From the NCBI GenBank assembly GCA_019722365.1, contig JADFUC010000278.1, positions 248,001 to 312,000 on the forward strand: 64,000 bases of DNA, written 5' to 3'. The DNA comes from Lithospermum erythrorhizon. Taxonomy: Eukaryota; Streptophyta; Magnoliopsida; Boraginales; Boraginaceae. The notes beneath the pieces were generated by a model. It did not search any database. It was not told the DNA's origin and was given only the letters and a program-made list of their open reading frames with translations. Within the stretch, counting starts at the first letter, position 1; every line of letters starts with the position of its first letter. The translations under genes were made by a program, and so were the position numbers. Of this stretch, positions 10,982 through 21,870 are shown one piece after another.

Positions 10982-13109
10982 TCAGGTCATCACTTTTACT
11001 TTTCATGTGTTACTCTTTTAAGTTTATATTGTATGGCGTGTTGTATTTGTTTGGAAAATATATGTCACCCTACTTTGTTGTTAGCATTATCATTTTCAAT
11101 CAAACTCAAATCCAAAGATTCTTTTAGGGATGGAGAGAGTAATATTTTCCATTTTTAATTTAAGTGAAAAAAATTAATCCCATAAAGAAAATTAGTAATT
11201 TGACATGATGTGATTAATTATTTGTTCCTTCTTCACTAAATATATGTTGATACTCAGGTAAATAAGATTGTTCTTTGTATTCTGAAAAAGAGGGGAAGAT
11301 ACTATTTGCTAGATTTGGTAGTACGAATATATATTACCATTAATTGTAACAATAGATGTACGATTAGGAAAATTGTAAAGATTGAATCTAATGATTTGAT
11401 TGTCCCACGTTGAAAAATAGGAGAAGGTGAATTACTATAACTCTAGGAACTCCAAATGTTTTTAGTAAGCATGATTTCTAAGATAATGGTTACGCTTCTC
11501 CACTTAACTTGCCTGCTCTCATGAAAACAAGAACCGAACCGACCTGCTCGGTTATTTTTGGGATGGGACCGAAACCGCTCCGCCTCCGCCGTTATTTATT
11601 ATTTTTCGAACCTAAATCGTTCGCCCAATCGGCTCTTCCAATTTCATTTATTTTCGGTTCAGTGTCGGTCGGTTCGGATTTGAATTTTGTTAGTAGCCCT
11701 ACTCTCTCTCCTCATGTGGTCGTGGTCGTGGTTCGGCCCGATTCGTGGATTTCGCAAAGTTTTTTTGTTTTTTTTTGTCTCGGAAATGGATTACCAAAAA
11801 GATTTATGAAGCCGCATCGAAGCGGCCCCGGCGCCCCCGCCTGATACGCCGAGTGGTAAATTGCGGGATATGGATTCAATCGGTAATATTTAGGATTATG
11901 TCACTTTGCGTGACTCGAACTCCACACAAAGACGGTTTCGCCGTGATTCTATATTTAACATCAGTTCTCTTTACTGGGCTTAAGCTATGCCCGGAGCTTG
12001 AAAATGGATTACCAATGACATTTCATGTTGACATTAACTGCTTTAGCAACTACTGCCTCCATCCCTTTTTCTAAAGATTATTTATTTTTGCATAAAGTTT
12101 AAGAAAAATTTGAATTTATTTCACAAACATAATTTTCCCCCTCATCTCATTAAATTTTATATGATTTTAGTGGTGCAATCGATATTTCGTTGTTTGCTAA
12201 TTTATTATTGTGGTAGTGGATCGACCTTTGACTGTGATATGCCTATGATTCGAAGTTCATTTGTTTATATCACTCATGAAATTTGACCTTTGAGGCTTTG
12301 AATGTTTCTTCAACTACAATTGGTGATTATATATTCACATCGGCTTGGAATTCATTCCCAGATCCTGTGATGGGTGTTTCTCAGGTTAACATGTTTAGTT
12401 GGTTGTCAAGTTGTTGCTCACATCAATATGAGTTTCTTAATCAACCTTGCATGTTAGTGTTTTTAGATTGAAGTTGCGATAGTTATAAATCATTGCTGGG
12501 GAACGGTTTTTTTCTTGTTCTTTTTTCTATATCGGTTTTGAGCTCCGGTATGGTAGAGCAGTGTTATTACTGATATAAGTGAAAATTTCTTTTGACAGGG
12601 CCTCTTGCTATCATCTCAGCTCAACTGTCCGTCGACTTTTGGCATGGTTGTGAAGAGCTTGGATATTTCTTGTGCAACTATGTGAAATATGACTTGTGGT
12701 GTGCTCCTTTTGTTGTACTGTAGTTAGCTTTTAGGACCATGTATTTTGAGCAAGGTCTTACTCTCTTTAGGTCTTCGTAAATGGGGTAATCAAGATACTT
12801 AACAAATTTCATAGAAATGTATGCAATTTTGGAAGTTTGGTTAAAAACTAAATTTCCAACTGTCCTTAAATCATGTAGTCCTTAATATAGTAACCATATT
12901 TGATGTTTATGATCTGTTTGGCTAATGCTTCTGTTAAGATGTAATTTGTTTTGATTAGGGATATACCTGAGCTGAGCCGAGCCGTAAATTTTTAACTCGG
13001 CTTGGTGACAATTCGAGCGTAGCTAGCAGTCACTTAATAATCGGTCCCCGGTGGTTATTACAAATAGGAGCTCTAGAACAATTAATACAAGTAAATAAAG
13101 TCCAAAATT
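10982..13109. other. Spacer with possible gene remnants, unassigned
   Basis: No recognisable family. At 11500-11900 GC content rises, with repeated CGGTTCGG/ACCGAACCG-type wording and a GCCGAGTGGTAA string like a tRNA A box. Around 12297-12385 an open frame ends in a good donor (TCTCAG|GTTAAC). An acceptor at 12599 (TTGACAG) continues in phase for about 28 codons to TGA. I cannot identify this protein. It could be a decayed gene or a non-coding transcript. Confidence 0.3.
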
Positions 13110-14717
13110 ATGAGCCGTCACCACTTGAGAATAACAAACATTCTCTCTCGAACCTTTTTTCGCAAAATATGCACTCACTGTAGAGCTGGTCCAAGTCAAT
13201 CCATTCAAGGTTTTAGTTGTGATGGAAACTTGGGAGATGCAGTCCAGCTGTTCGATAAAACTCCAGTTTCGAAAAATGTGGTCTCATGGAACTTAACCAT
13301 AAGCGCACACATCAAAGATAAAAACATCAAGCTAGCGCAACGCCTTTTCGATCAGATGCCCCTCAAAGATACCGTTTCATGGAACACTATGCTCTCAGGA
13401 TTTCGAGACCTCAGGGACCCTGATAATGTCTACAAATGTTTTCTGAAAATGCGGAGGATTGGTGATCGGCCTAATGAACTTACCGTAGCAATAATGATCA
13501 GTGCGGTATTGAACGAGCATTTTGTTAGTTTAGTACCGCAGCTGCATTGCTTTGTTTATCGGTTTGGCTTAAATGTGAACGCTGTTCTTGGGTCTGCGGT
13601 GATGAGGGGTTACATTGATTTAGGGAATTGTATGAGTTTGTGCAAGGTGTTTGATGAGATTTTGGAAAAGGAGGTGACCCCGTGGAATGTGTTGATTTTA
13701 GGCTATATGGAATTTGGATTCACTAGGGAAGCTAGGAGCGCGTTTGATGCGATGCCTGAGAAGAGCACGTTCTCTTGGAGTACTTTAATTAATGGATATT
13801 TAAAGAACAATGAGCTTGATCAAGCTTGGTTTGCGTTCAATGAGATGAGTGAGAAAGATGTTTTTTCATGGACTGCGATGATTAAAGGCTGTGTGCAGAG
13901 TAGAAAATTTGAGGATGCTTTCGATTTGTTTGTTGCCATGATGAAATCAGAGGTTCGGCCTAATCATTACACGTTTTCTAGTGCATTAGACGCCTGCTCT
14001 GGTTGCTCCTCGTTGATCATGGGTAATCAGGTTCATGCTTGCATTTTGAAATTAGGTACGCCACTTGATGTTATTTTAGCAACCTCACTCATTGATATGT
14101 ATGCCAAGTGTGGTGATGTTGAGACAGCATGTTATATGTTCGATGGCATGAGAAAGAAGAATTTGGCATCCTGGAACGCATTAATTGGTGGATGCGCAAG
14201 GTGTGGACTTGCAGACAAGGCATTGGTAGAATTCGATAGAATGGTCGAGACTGGTATTCAACCTGATGGGATCACATTTATCAATGTACTCTCCGCATGT
14301 GTTCATGGCGGAACTGTCGAAGAAGGTGAAAGAATCTTTGCTTCCATAGAGTCGAAGTATAGTATCCGGCCAGCGTTGGAGCACTATGCTTGCATGGTGG
14401 ATCTGTATGGAAGGGCAGGTCAGCTGAATAAGGCCAAGACATTAATCGAGGAAATGCCATATGAGCCTGATGTAGTTGTGTGGGGTGCATTACTTGGAGC
14501 ATGTGGACGACATTCAAATCTGCAACTTGGTGAGACTGCTGCAAATGGAATTTACAGATTGCAAGAAGACCACCCAGCAATGTATGACTTGCTCTCCAAG
14601 ATGCATGGTGAAAGTGGGGTATGGACCAGAGCTAGCGCTGTAAGACAATTGATGAAGATCAAGAATGCTAAAAAACAAAATGCCAGAAGTTGGATTGATG
14701 CCATTGGTGCTTCATAA
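13110..14717 (+). CDS. Pentatricopeptide repeat protein, PLS/E subgroup
   Basis: A single exon of 535 codons from ATG 13110 to TAA. The N-terminus (Arg-rich, no acidic residues for about 40 positions) fits mitochondrial or plastid targeting. Repeats run from about residue 55 to 455, for example NVVSWNLTISAHI, DTVSWNTMLSGF, DVFSWTAMIKGC and NLASWNALIGGC. P, L and S motifs alternate, with the typical TSLIDMYAKCGD and HYACMVDLYGRAGQLNKA. The C-terminal E region starts near VVVWGALLGACGRHSNLQLG. There is no DYW domain, so any role in C-to-U RNA editing would need a partner. Lack of introns is usual for this class. The exact ortholog and RNA target cannot be told by eye. Confidence 0.92.
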   Translation: MSRHHLRITNILSRTFFRKICTHCRAGPSQSIQGFSCDGNLGDAVQLFDKTPVSKNVVSWNLTISAHIKDKNIKLAQRLFDQMPLKDTVSWNTMLSGFRDLRDPDNVYKCFLKMRRIGDRPNELTVAIMISAVLNEHFVSLVPQLHCFVYRFGLNVNAVLGSAVMRGYIDLGNCMSLCKVFDEILEKEVTPWNVLILGYMEFGFTREARSAFDAMPEKSTFSWSTLINGYLKNNELDQAWFAFNEMSEKDVFSWTAMIKGCVQSRKFEDAFDLFVAMMKSEVRPNHYTFSSALDACSGCSSLIMGNQVHACILKLGTPLDVILATSLIDMYAKCGDVETACYMFDGMRKKNLASWNALIGGCARCGLADKALVEFDRMVETGIQPDGITFINVLSACVHGGTVEEGERIFASIESKYSIRPALEHYACMVDLYGRAGQLNKAKTLIEEMPYEPDVVVWGALLGACGRHSNLQLGETAANGIYRLQEDHPAMYDLLSKMHGESGVWTRASAVRQLMKIKNAKKQNARSWIDAIGAS

Positions 14718-15221
14718 TTGATGTGTGTACCCTTTTAGGTGTTGATCAATAGGAACTGCAGGACCTAAAGAAAATGAACAGACCCAAAAGAAAGCGAAGA
14801 TTCTTCAACAGAGATCGTCATGAGATTCCAGATTATTGCCAAGATTCACAAGAAGGGGTCTCTTGAAAAGCATGCAATGTGTTTTCCATCGCTTTGGGCA
14901 ACATCTCCAACAAGATGGTTCACAGAATAATTGAATTATAAGATGCAAAACACAGCACTCGATATTACTATCACATCTAGCACCTCCAACAAAACTGCGC
15001 TGAGACATTACTAAAAGAAATGAAACTGTTTTTAAGTAAACATAATAGATTAAGAACAACAATTTTAACGGCATCTATGAATTGATTATGACATGTAAAA
15101 GTTAATACTAATAAAATGGTACTTCAAAATCCAGGCGAAGTCGAGTTAACAACTAACAAAAATAGACCTCCAATAATAAGCTCAACACCTGGACTTCTAC
15201 ATGTCCACACAAGAGTCGGAT
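14718..15221. other. 3' flank of the PPR gene
   Basis: No gene seen. The stretch holds short frames on both strands only, and probably includes the 3' UTR of the PPR transcript. Confidence 0.4.
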
Positions 15222-15443
15222 TCATGACCGCCAATCAATCAACCCAACCACTTTGTAATCATCATAACCAAACCCCTCAAGTACTAAGGGACAAAATTTA
15301 GTAAGTTCGGGTTGGAGACTAGTACTATTCTCGAATTTCAAAAGGCAAAACAATCCATTACAGCAACCGATATAATTATAATGAAGAGGAACAACATCGG
15401 CAATGTTCCGATCCTGGAGCCTACAAAGCTCAACATACAACAT
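15222..15443 (-). pseudogene. F-box associated (FBA) domain fragment
   Basis: The minus-strand frame reads HYNYIGCCNGLFCLL, then FCPLVLEGFGYDDYKVVGL. These are the hallmarks of the FBA domain of plant F-box proteins (IGSCNGLLCL and FGYDxxxDDYKVV). The F-box, the spacer with the NP(S/T) motif and the C-terminal domain are missing. Downstream wording (to about 15130) looks like a VEVYSLxxxSWR segment, but only across frameshifts. Such fragments are common remnants of the fast-evolving F-box family. No function is expected. Confidence 0.6.
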
Positions 15444-15576
15444 TTGTTGACACCTATTTATAATAATGAGCTTCGTTGATTTGGTAGAATGGTGGAGGTG
15501 CTTCTTTGTAAAATCCGGGTCGTCGATTAAATTACAAACGTAGAAGAGACTTTACGGGCAAAAAGAAGAGAATTCC

Positions 15577-15792
15577 AATAGCGCTTAATATTTCTCATTT
15601 TTTTTATTTGAACAAAATCACTTCAATAGCGCTTTTGTAAGTGCTATTGAAGTCATGCGCTATACATGTTCTGGACTTCAATAGCGCATATAAAGCGTTA
15701 TACTAGCTTGCATAGCGGACGCTTATATAGCGCTTAAAAACGTTATTCAAGCAAAAAAAAAAGCGCTATGCAAGCTGTTTTTTGTAGTAGTG
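15577..15792. mobile_element. CACTA-like element end with AGCGCT subterminal repeats
   Basis: About ten variants of (A)ATAGCGCTT/AAGCGCTAT lie in both orientations within 215 bp. The stretch ends in TTTTTTGTAGTAGTG, the reverse complement of a CACTA-type terminus (CACTACTACAAAAAA). Dense short subterminal repeats beside a CACTA end are the signature of En/Spm-class elements, where the transposase binds. I found no matching left end and no transposase, so this is a solo end or part of a deletion derivative. Confidence 0.6.
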
Positions 15793-16732
15793 CAAGCTAA
15801 GCTAAACTTGAGTCGAGCTTCATTTAGCTAGCTTATTTATTTTACTAAAACAATTACTCCGTACTATAATTTATCATTAGTAAGAAAAATAAAGAATATA
15901 GAACACTATGACTATAGTTCAAACAAAAACAATCATTAGAACACGTCAAAAAGAAAATTAGTTACAAAACTAATAACTTTTCACACATTAAATATGTATG
16001 CATTTGGCTCAATCGAATCGTCTATCATCACCCGCCTCACGCCTAGCCAGATTCGATCTCACCTCTATTCAATCCTCGCTGCGCATACACTTTTGAAAGC
16101 AGTACATTGTTGCTTTTCAAGCTTTTGTGAAATTCAAATTTTAAAATTTTATTAACGTTGAGACGTGATGTAATTGTAATTTTATCGTTAAAAAAAATCG
16201 TCTAACATCAAGGTTCTAACTTGGAGTACAAAGTGTATGAATGTATGGTACCAATACGGTAGTGCTAGCCGGATAAATAGGTATCCACTCACGCACGATA
16301 CTCATACGTTAAGAAAAGGATAAGATTGTATTTTTGTTATTGTTTGACAAAACTAGTAGTAATCACAAATCCCAATACTTAGGTTGGGCAAAAGACATCA
16401 ATAATTATATATTATATGTTTTCAAAAAAAAGGAATAAGATATTACTCGGCAAAAGACTCAATTTATAAGAACTAATCTAAAATGACAAATTAGAAAAAT
16501 ATTTTTAGTTTTTGGGAATTACACATTGTTAAAGGGTTAGTGCTCGGAAGGCCCAGACTTAACAAAAGTCCAACACATTTATAATGGAATGATTTTTTTT
16601 TGTGATGAATCCATTGTTGTTTGGATTACTTTCATAATTTTGTGTTAATTCATCTTCATAGGATACGAGGTTGTCCAACATTTCCTCAAATTGAACCTTA
16701 AACACTCCTTTTTTGTCTTGTTCATTGTTCTC
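15793..16732. other. Spacer and 5' region of the FCA-like gene
   Basis: AT-rich, one reversed TACGGAGTA at 15855-15863, no coding frame. The last 150 bases are the probable 5' UTR of the downstream gene. Confidence 0.4.
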
Positions 16733-19700
16733 ATGGAAAGATTCGGAGGAGGAGATTATCCTCAACCACCACCACCCCCTGATTACATGTACCCTCCTCC
16801 TCCCATCAACCACCAAAATTTCCCCCCTAATTTCCACCACCACCACCCTCCCGACTTCCACCACCGCAATAATCCAAGCCCCAATTTCCCCAACCAAAAC
16901 TCAGACCATAGTACCCATGTAGGCGAGGTGTTTGATAATATTCCCAACAGAAATTCTTTACCTTTTTCGGGCCGTAAAAGACCATTTTCTCAGAGTGGTC
17001 AAGTTCCATCCACTGGTATGATCCCGGGTACTGCTTACATTTTGATGTAACTGAAAGGTTTGACTTGGTAATAAAAAATACTCAATTTTGACCATAAATT
17101 GATCTTATTTAAAAGTTTTATTGTTAAATTAAATCATGGTAATACGCAAGTGTGTAGTGTATATTATCTAATGAATTGTTGATTCAAAAGTTGGTTGACT
17201 TTTAGTTGAATAAAAAAACTCGAGTTCAATTGAAATGGAGGGAGCATTTCTTTTACAGAGGTGTTCAATATGAGTTGTATTTATTAGTGATTTTGCATTA
17301 GCTGAATTTAAGTTCATCTGTTAGATTGTCCTGAAGGAGGCAATTTTGTGAAGCTTTATGTTGTTGGATTTCCGAGGACGATCCCAGAAGCAGAAGTAAG
17401 TCAATACAATTTACTCAATGTCTCAAATTAGTACGATTCAATTACATTTTCACTGTTTGATTGGTTTTATTCAAGAACATTGGTAACAAATGCCAATCGA
17501 GTTATAATGGAAGTTCACAACTGGTCTACGACTCTTAACTAAATTATACCTTTGCGCTCCCTTTCCTGCAATTATTCGTGTTTTTAGTTTGAGATGTTAA
17601 TTTAGTTGATGTCCTAACTGGAGGAAGCAGATCGTGCTGTTGAAGTCTTAAATGAACTTAAGCTGTTCAAGAATGGCCACCTGTATTGTTTTTTGTTAGT
17701 GATCTCGATTTACTTCCTCAGGTTCGATCTATCTTTGGCGAGTATGGTCATGTTCTTGAAGTAGTACTTCTCAAGGATAAAAGGACAGGCCAACAAGGAG
17801 GTATGATAATTATTCCTTATCCGATGAATCATCTTATGACTTTCTCTTGTTCTAATTGTAGAATGTCGATCAGCCATGAAACCTAATTAAAAGCGTTCAA
17901 TCTTTGCTCAATGTAGTTTAGTATACATGGTAACTTAGTAATTTATTTAATATATGAAACATTTCATTAATCTTCATCGCAAATATTCATCTTGCAGAAT
18001 GCGGTTTTGTAAAATATTCTAAACTTGAGGAAGCAGACCGTGCTGTTGAAGCCTTAAATGATAAATATACTTTTTCAGGGGTTAGTGTTTACTTAATAAA
18101 TATACGCATTTGCGGAAGTTGTATCTTAATAACATTTCATTGAGAATGTGATGGTAAAAATTATAACCACTAATGATATATCATATTCATACAGGCACCT
18201 CTTCCAGTAAAAGTTAGGTATGCTGATAAAGAAAGGGAGCGCCTTGGTAATTATCATTTATCATAAACAGAAATGATGTTCCTATTTATATAAACAACAC
18301 AATCCTTGATAACTATACGTTTGCATGTAACACCTTACATTGACTTTAACAGTTAACTGAAATTATTAGATTAGTAATTCATATATGAATATTTCTCCAT
18401 ACTTATTACTTTTGGCCACTTCATTGTGCACTAGACTAAAGAATCCAAATTTAGATATTCTAGATCGACATGCTTACTTCAATTTTCATCACAACAAGAA
18501 CCCATGCTGGTTTAAGAAACTAATGATTTAGGAATGAAAAGTTGAGAAAGATTTGGATTCCTTGTTTGCAGTCATAAAACATAAAGATAGTTCAGATAAA
18601 CAAGATAACTTCCGAAACAATATGGTATCAACATTTACAATGGTTGCTTTATGTAATTCATTTAGTATTTCATTGATGTTGATGAGTTGATCATATCCTA
18701 GACATGGTATTTTTCTCTATGCTAATTCTTTTACTTACAGGGATACTACTCGGTGAGCATGTTCACAAACTATATGTTGGTTGCTTAAACAGACAAGCTT
18801 CAAAATTTGAGATTGAAGATGTATGTTGTATGATATTCATCAAATTCTGGCACACAGATTTTAATTCTTCTAATACCTTTCTTTATGTAAGGTTTGCAGC
18901 TCAATGTCACTTAAGATGTCTTACCCTCTTGATTATTTATGCTGCAATTATGTATTCTGCAGGATACTACCTGAATCAGCTTTACCTAAAGCATTTCCCC
19001 TTTTTTCATTTTCTCATGACATTTTCTGTCGAAATGGTCAAACGAAATCTTGGTTTTCTCTAGTATAGAAAATGGGAAACTTTGTTGTCTGTTCAACTGA
19101 ACCAAAACATTTACAGCTGGTCAAGCACTGTAGTATTTTGTTCTTACTAAATGTTTGGTAGTCTGATATTTGTTTACGACACTCGAGAAAACGCTTTTTC
19201 ATGAATCATCTAGTTCGAAATTGTGATTTACTTTTTTCTGCGACAGATATTTTCACCATATGGTATCGTTGAAGATGTTTTTATTGTGCGGAACGAAATG
19301 ATGCAGAGCCGTGGTATGTGACACCAGTCTCAGCCCTTCATTTCATAGTCTACGTTTATTGTCAAATTTGAATCCACTAATTTTCTTGGTTATATTAAGA
19401 TTAAGAGGCAATAATGATAAATATTCCAATTGAGAAATGTCTCACTCGCATTTTTCTATACGATAACTCGGTCTTTCTGTTTAAGCTCAGCATGGGGCGA
19501 TTTACTCAAAATGAAAAGGAAACAGTAAAGGGGCCTCTATCTACAAAAGTGATAACATTTACATTTCCAAAATTTAAGTTAAGGGAATAATAGCATTAAG
19601 TATAAAAAAAATGAAATTATCGCACCACAAAGTAAAACATAAAATGTCGATGTTCTAGTCAAATCTTTTAAAGAAACTTCAATGGTAAAAGAGCCTTTGC

Positions 19701-21309
19701 AGTGACCTTAGAGGTCCTGGGTTTGATTCTTAACAAGGGGTGAAGTTTGGGAAAACAATGTTTGATAAGATTAAGAAGGAACAGCTCTTCAGTCTACTGC
19801 TGATTTTTTGTTTTGGTGGCTCTTTTTGTGCTCCCAGGATATGCATTTGTACGGTTCCCACGACGTGATATGGCTGTTGCTGCTATTAATGCACTTAATG
19901 GGACATACACTATGAGCACTCTCTCTCTCTCCTTTCTTCCTTTTATTAATGTAATATCTTATGATCATCTTCAAGTACATGAAATGTATTCTCTTAATCT
20001 CTTACCCACCCTTTCCATTTTCTTGTTATTTAGGGTTGTGACCAGCCGTTGATTGTTCGATTTGCAGATCCTAAAAAACCTAGAACTGGAGATCTAATGT
20101 ATGGCTTCTCCCGAAGGACAATTTTATCTCTTAAGCGGCACTTTCTATGTCAGCTTTTAAACAATGAAATTCTTCTTGTGATTTGGAATATTTATGTATT
20201 ATCTCCATCCAACTGCATAAGCATTTTTTAGATATTACTGTCTCGATATATAAGCTACTTTCAGAATCAATTGTTGGAGTTGAATCTTGTTCCAGCAATG
20301 CCCCATCTTATAAAATATTTCCCTTTAATCGATCTAATTTTGTGTTCTGCATCAGGCCAGCGGCTTTTACTAGTGGTCCTAGAAGTGGACCTTTACCGCC
20401 CAACAATAACACTACTTTGAGTCAGCCGATACAACCATCATTACAAGTAAGTTATTAGATTTGTAAAGATTAATTGCACATCTGTTGATTCATGGTTGCT
20501 AATTACACATGATCAAATTGGCGCTACAAACCTCTTAATGGTCTCTCTGAGGTGCTAATTGACAGTGTCGAACCACAGAGCACATGCTGACATTCTAATC
20601 TATGAATTTACAGAGTTTAATACTTCTGGTGCATGTTTGAGAATTGTATGTTGTCTATGTACAGCTAGGAAATAGCGAGTTTTGAAACTTGTTATGTAAC
20701 TATATTTTCTGACCTCACAACTTTATAACCAGCAAGATGAATCATGATTGCTCATAGCAGTATGACTTTTATACTTTGGCATATCTAAAAACCATCCTTT
20801 TTTCTGTTACCTCAGAGCATGGGTTACGGAGTATCATTCAGTTATTCTCAACCAAAACAAGTTCCTCCTCCATCCACATCTCATCAGTTTGGATCTTTTA
20901 CAATGGATGACTCTATAGAATGTGATTGGAGTGAGCATATCTGCCCTGCTGGGCATTCATATTACTATAACTGTATAACGTGTGAAAGCAAGGTAATAAT
21001 CTGCTTCTTTGGAAGGATTTCTAGCAAAGACCTTCAATAAATAACTGTTTTGCTGAATTGTGAATAAAGTGGGAGAAGCCCGAGGAGTTTGCACTTTATG
21101 AAGAACATCTTGAAAAGCTAGAGCAGCATCAGTCTTCAAGACAAAGCTCTCTTTGTAGCTCAGAACAGGTGCCACTTCAGTCAAGTATGTACTCTCAGCC
21201 ATCCAGTGGCCATGCACGTCGGCCACAAGGGTCTTCACTTGATAAGTTCTTTCCTTTCCCTAACAAGTCCATTTTTCTTTGTGTGATAGGTTTGCAATGT
21301 CAGGTATGA
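16733..21309 (+). CDS. FCA-like RNA-binding protein (two RRMs plus WW), short form
   Basis: Twelve exons join in frame to 466 codons: 16733-17015, 17325-17395, 17722-17800, 17998-18080, 18195-18246, 18741-18820, 19247-19313, 19838-19950, 20034-20098, 20356-20446, 20816-20992, 21070-21309. An N-terminal Pro/His/Asn-rich region is followed by RRM1 (about 104-185; KLYVVG, KDKRTGQQ, CGFVKY), RRM2 (about 198-310; KLYVGC, GYAFVRF, QPLIVRFADPKKPR) and a WW domain (about 362-392; CDWSEHICPAGHSYYYNC, KWEKPEE). This order and wording are those of FCA, which promotes flowering by directing 3'-end processing of antisense RNA at FLC. The long Gln-rich C-terminus of Arabidopsis FCA (747 aa) is missing. Exon 8 lacks a donor at the conserved position, and the next one adds 12 codons. 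It may be a diverged or failing FCA paralog. The exact 3' end is uncertain. Confidence 0.82.
19676..19745 (+). mobile_element. tRNA-like SINE head in an FCA-like intron
   Basis: Inside intron 7, TGGTAAAAGAGCC resembles a pol III A box and GGTTTGATTC a B box, about 26 bases apart. A tRNA-like GAGGTCCTGGGTTTGATTCTTAACAAGG context surrounds them, as in tRNA-derived plant SINEs. No poly(A) tail or target duplication was fixed by eye. Confidence 0.4.
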
Positions 21310-21870
21310 ACCGTGAGAAACATTCGCCATTTTCTGGATTCTGCAATTGGACTCAATGTCAGTGTGTAACGTAGTGCATGTTAATAATATCTTGTTACTG
21401 GTTTCATAATGAAACACAACTCTGAAGTAGGCATCCAGGATCCTTTGAACACCACAATTCATGCATCATGTGTATAGGTTTAGTGGTTTTTCCAGGAGTA
21501 GTGTACATGTAATATTTACCGAGGTTGAGAAAATGGTTTAGCTCTTGTAATAGTAGCACGTAAAGAAGCTTTCTGATGTATTTATTGATTGAAAGAGTTG
21601 TAAAAACTTCATTGACGAATTCTTGATTGTATTAATTTTAGCGTTCATAATCTTAATTGAAATCAGACTTCCAAAAAGTGTTATTATCAAAATATCTCGA
21701 AGTTTAATGAACTCATTTCATGCATTTTACTTGTTCTGTAAACTTTTTTGATGTGTTCAGCTATGGCTATGGTTGTGGCAATGAACAAATGTCTGTATGC
21801 GTATGATAAGACACAGAAAACAATAAGACACTGAGAATTTGAGTACAACATAATTTACAGAAGCCAGAAA
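21310..21870. other. Convergent 3' ends of FCA-like and GUN1
   Basis: About 560 bp separate the two stop codons of a convergent gene pair, so their 3' UTRs may overlap. No further gene is seen. Confidence 0.5.

Noticed and set aside
16559..17009. Minus-strand frames opposite the FCA-like first exon
   Set aside because: Complement of the Pro/His-rich exon; Gly/Val-rich with no family resemblance.
19676..19745. Possible tRNA gene
   Set aside because: A-box and B-box-like words are present but no cloverleaf with paired acceptor and anticodon stems can be formed; a SINE head is the better reading.
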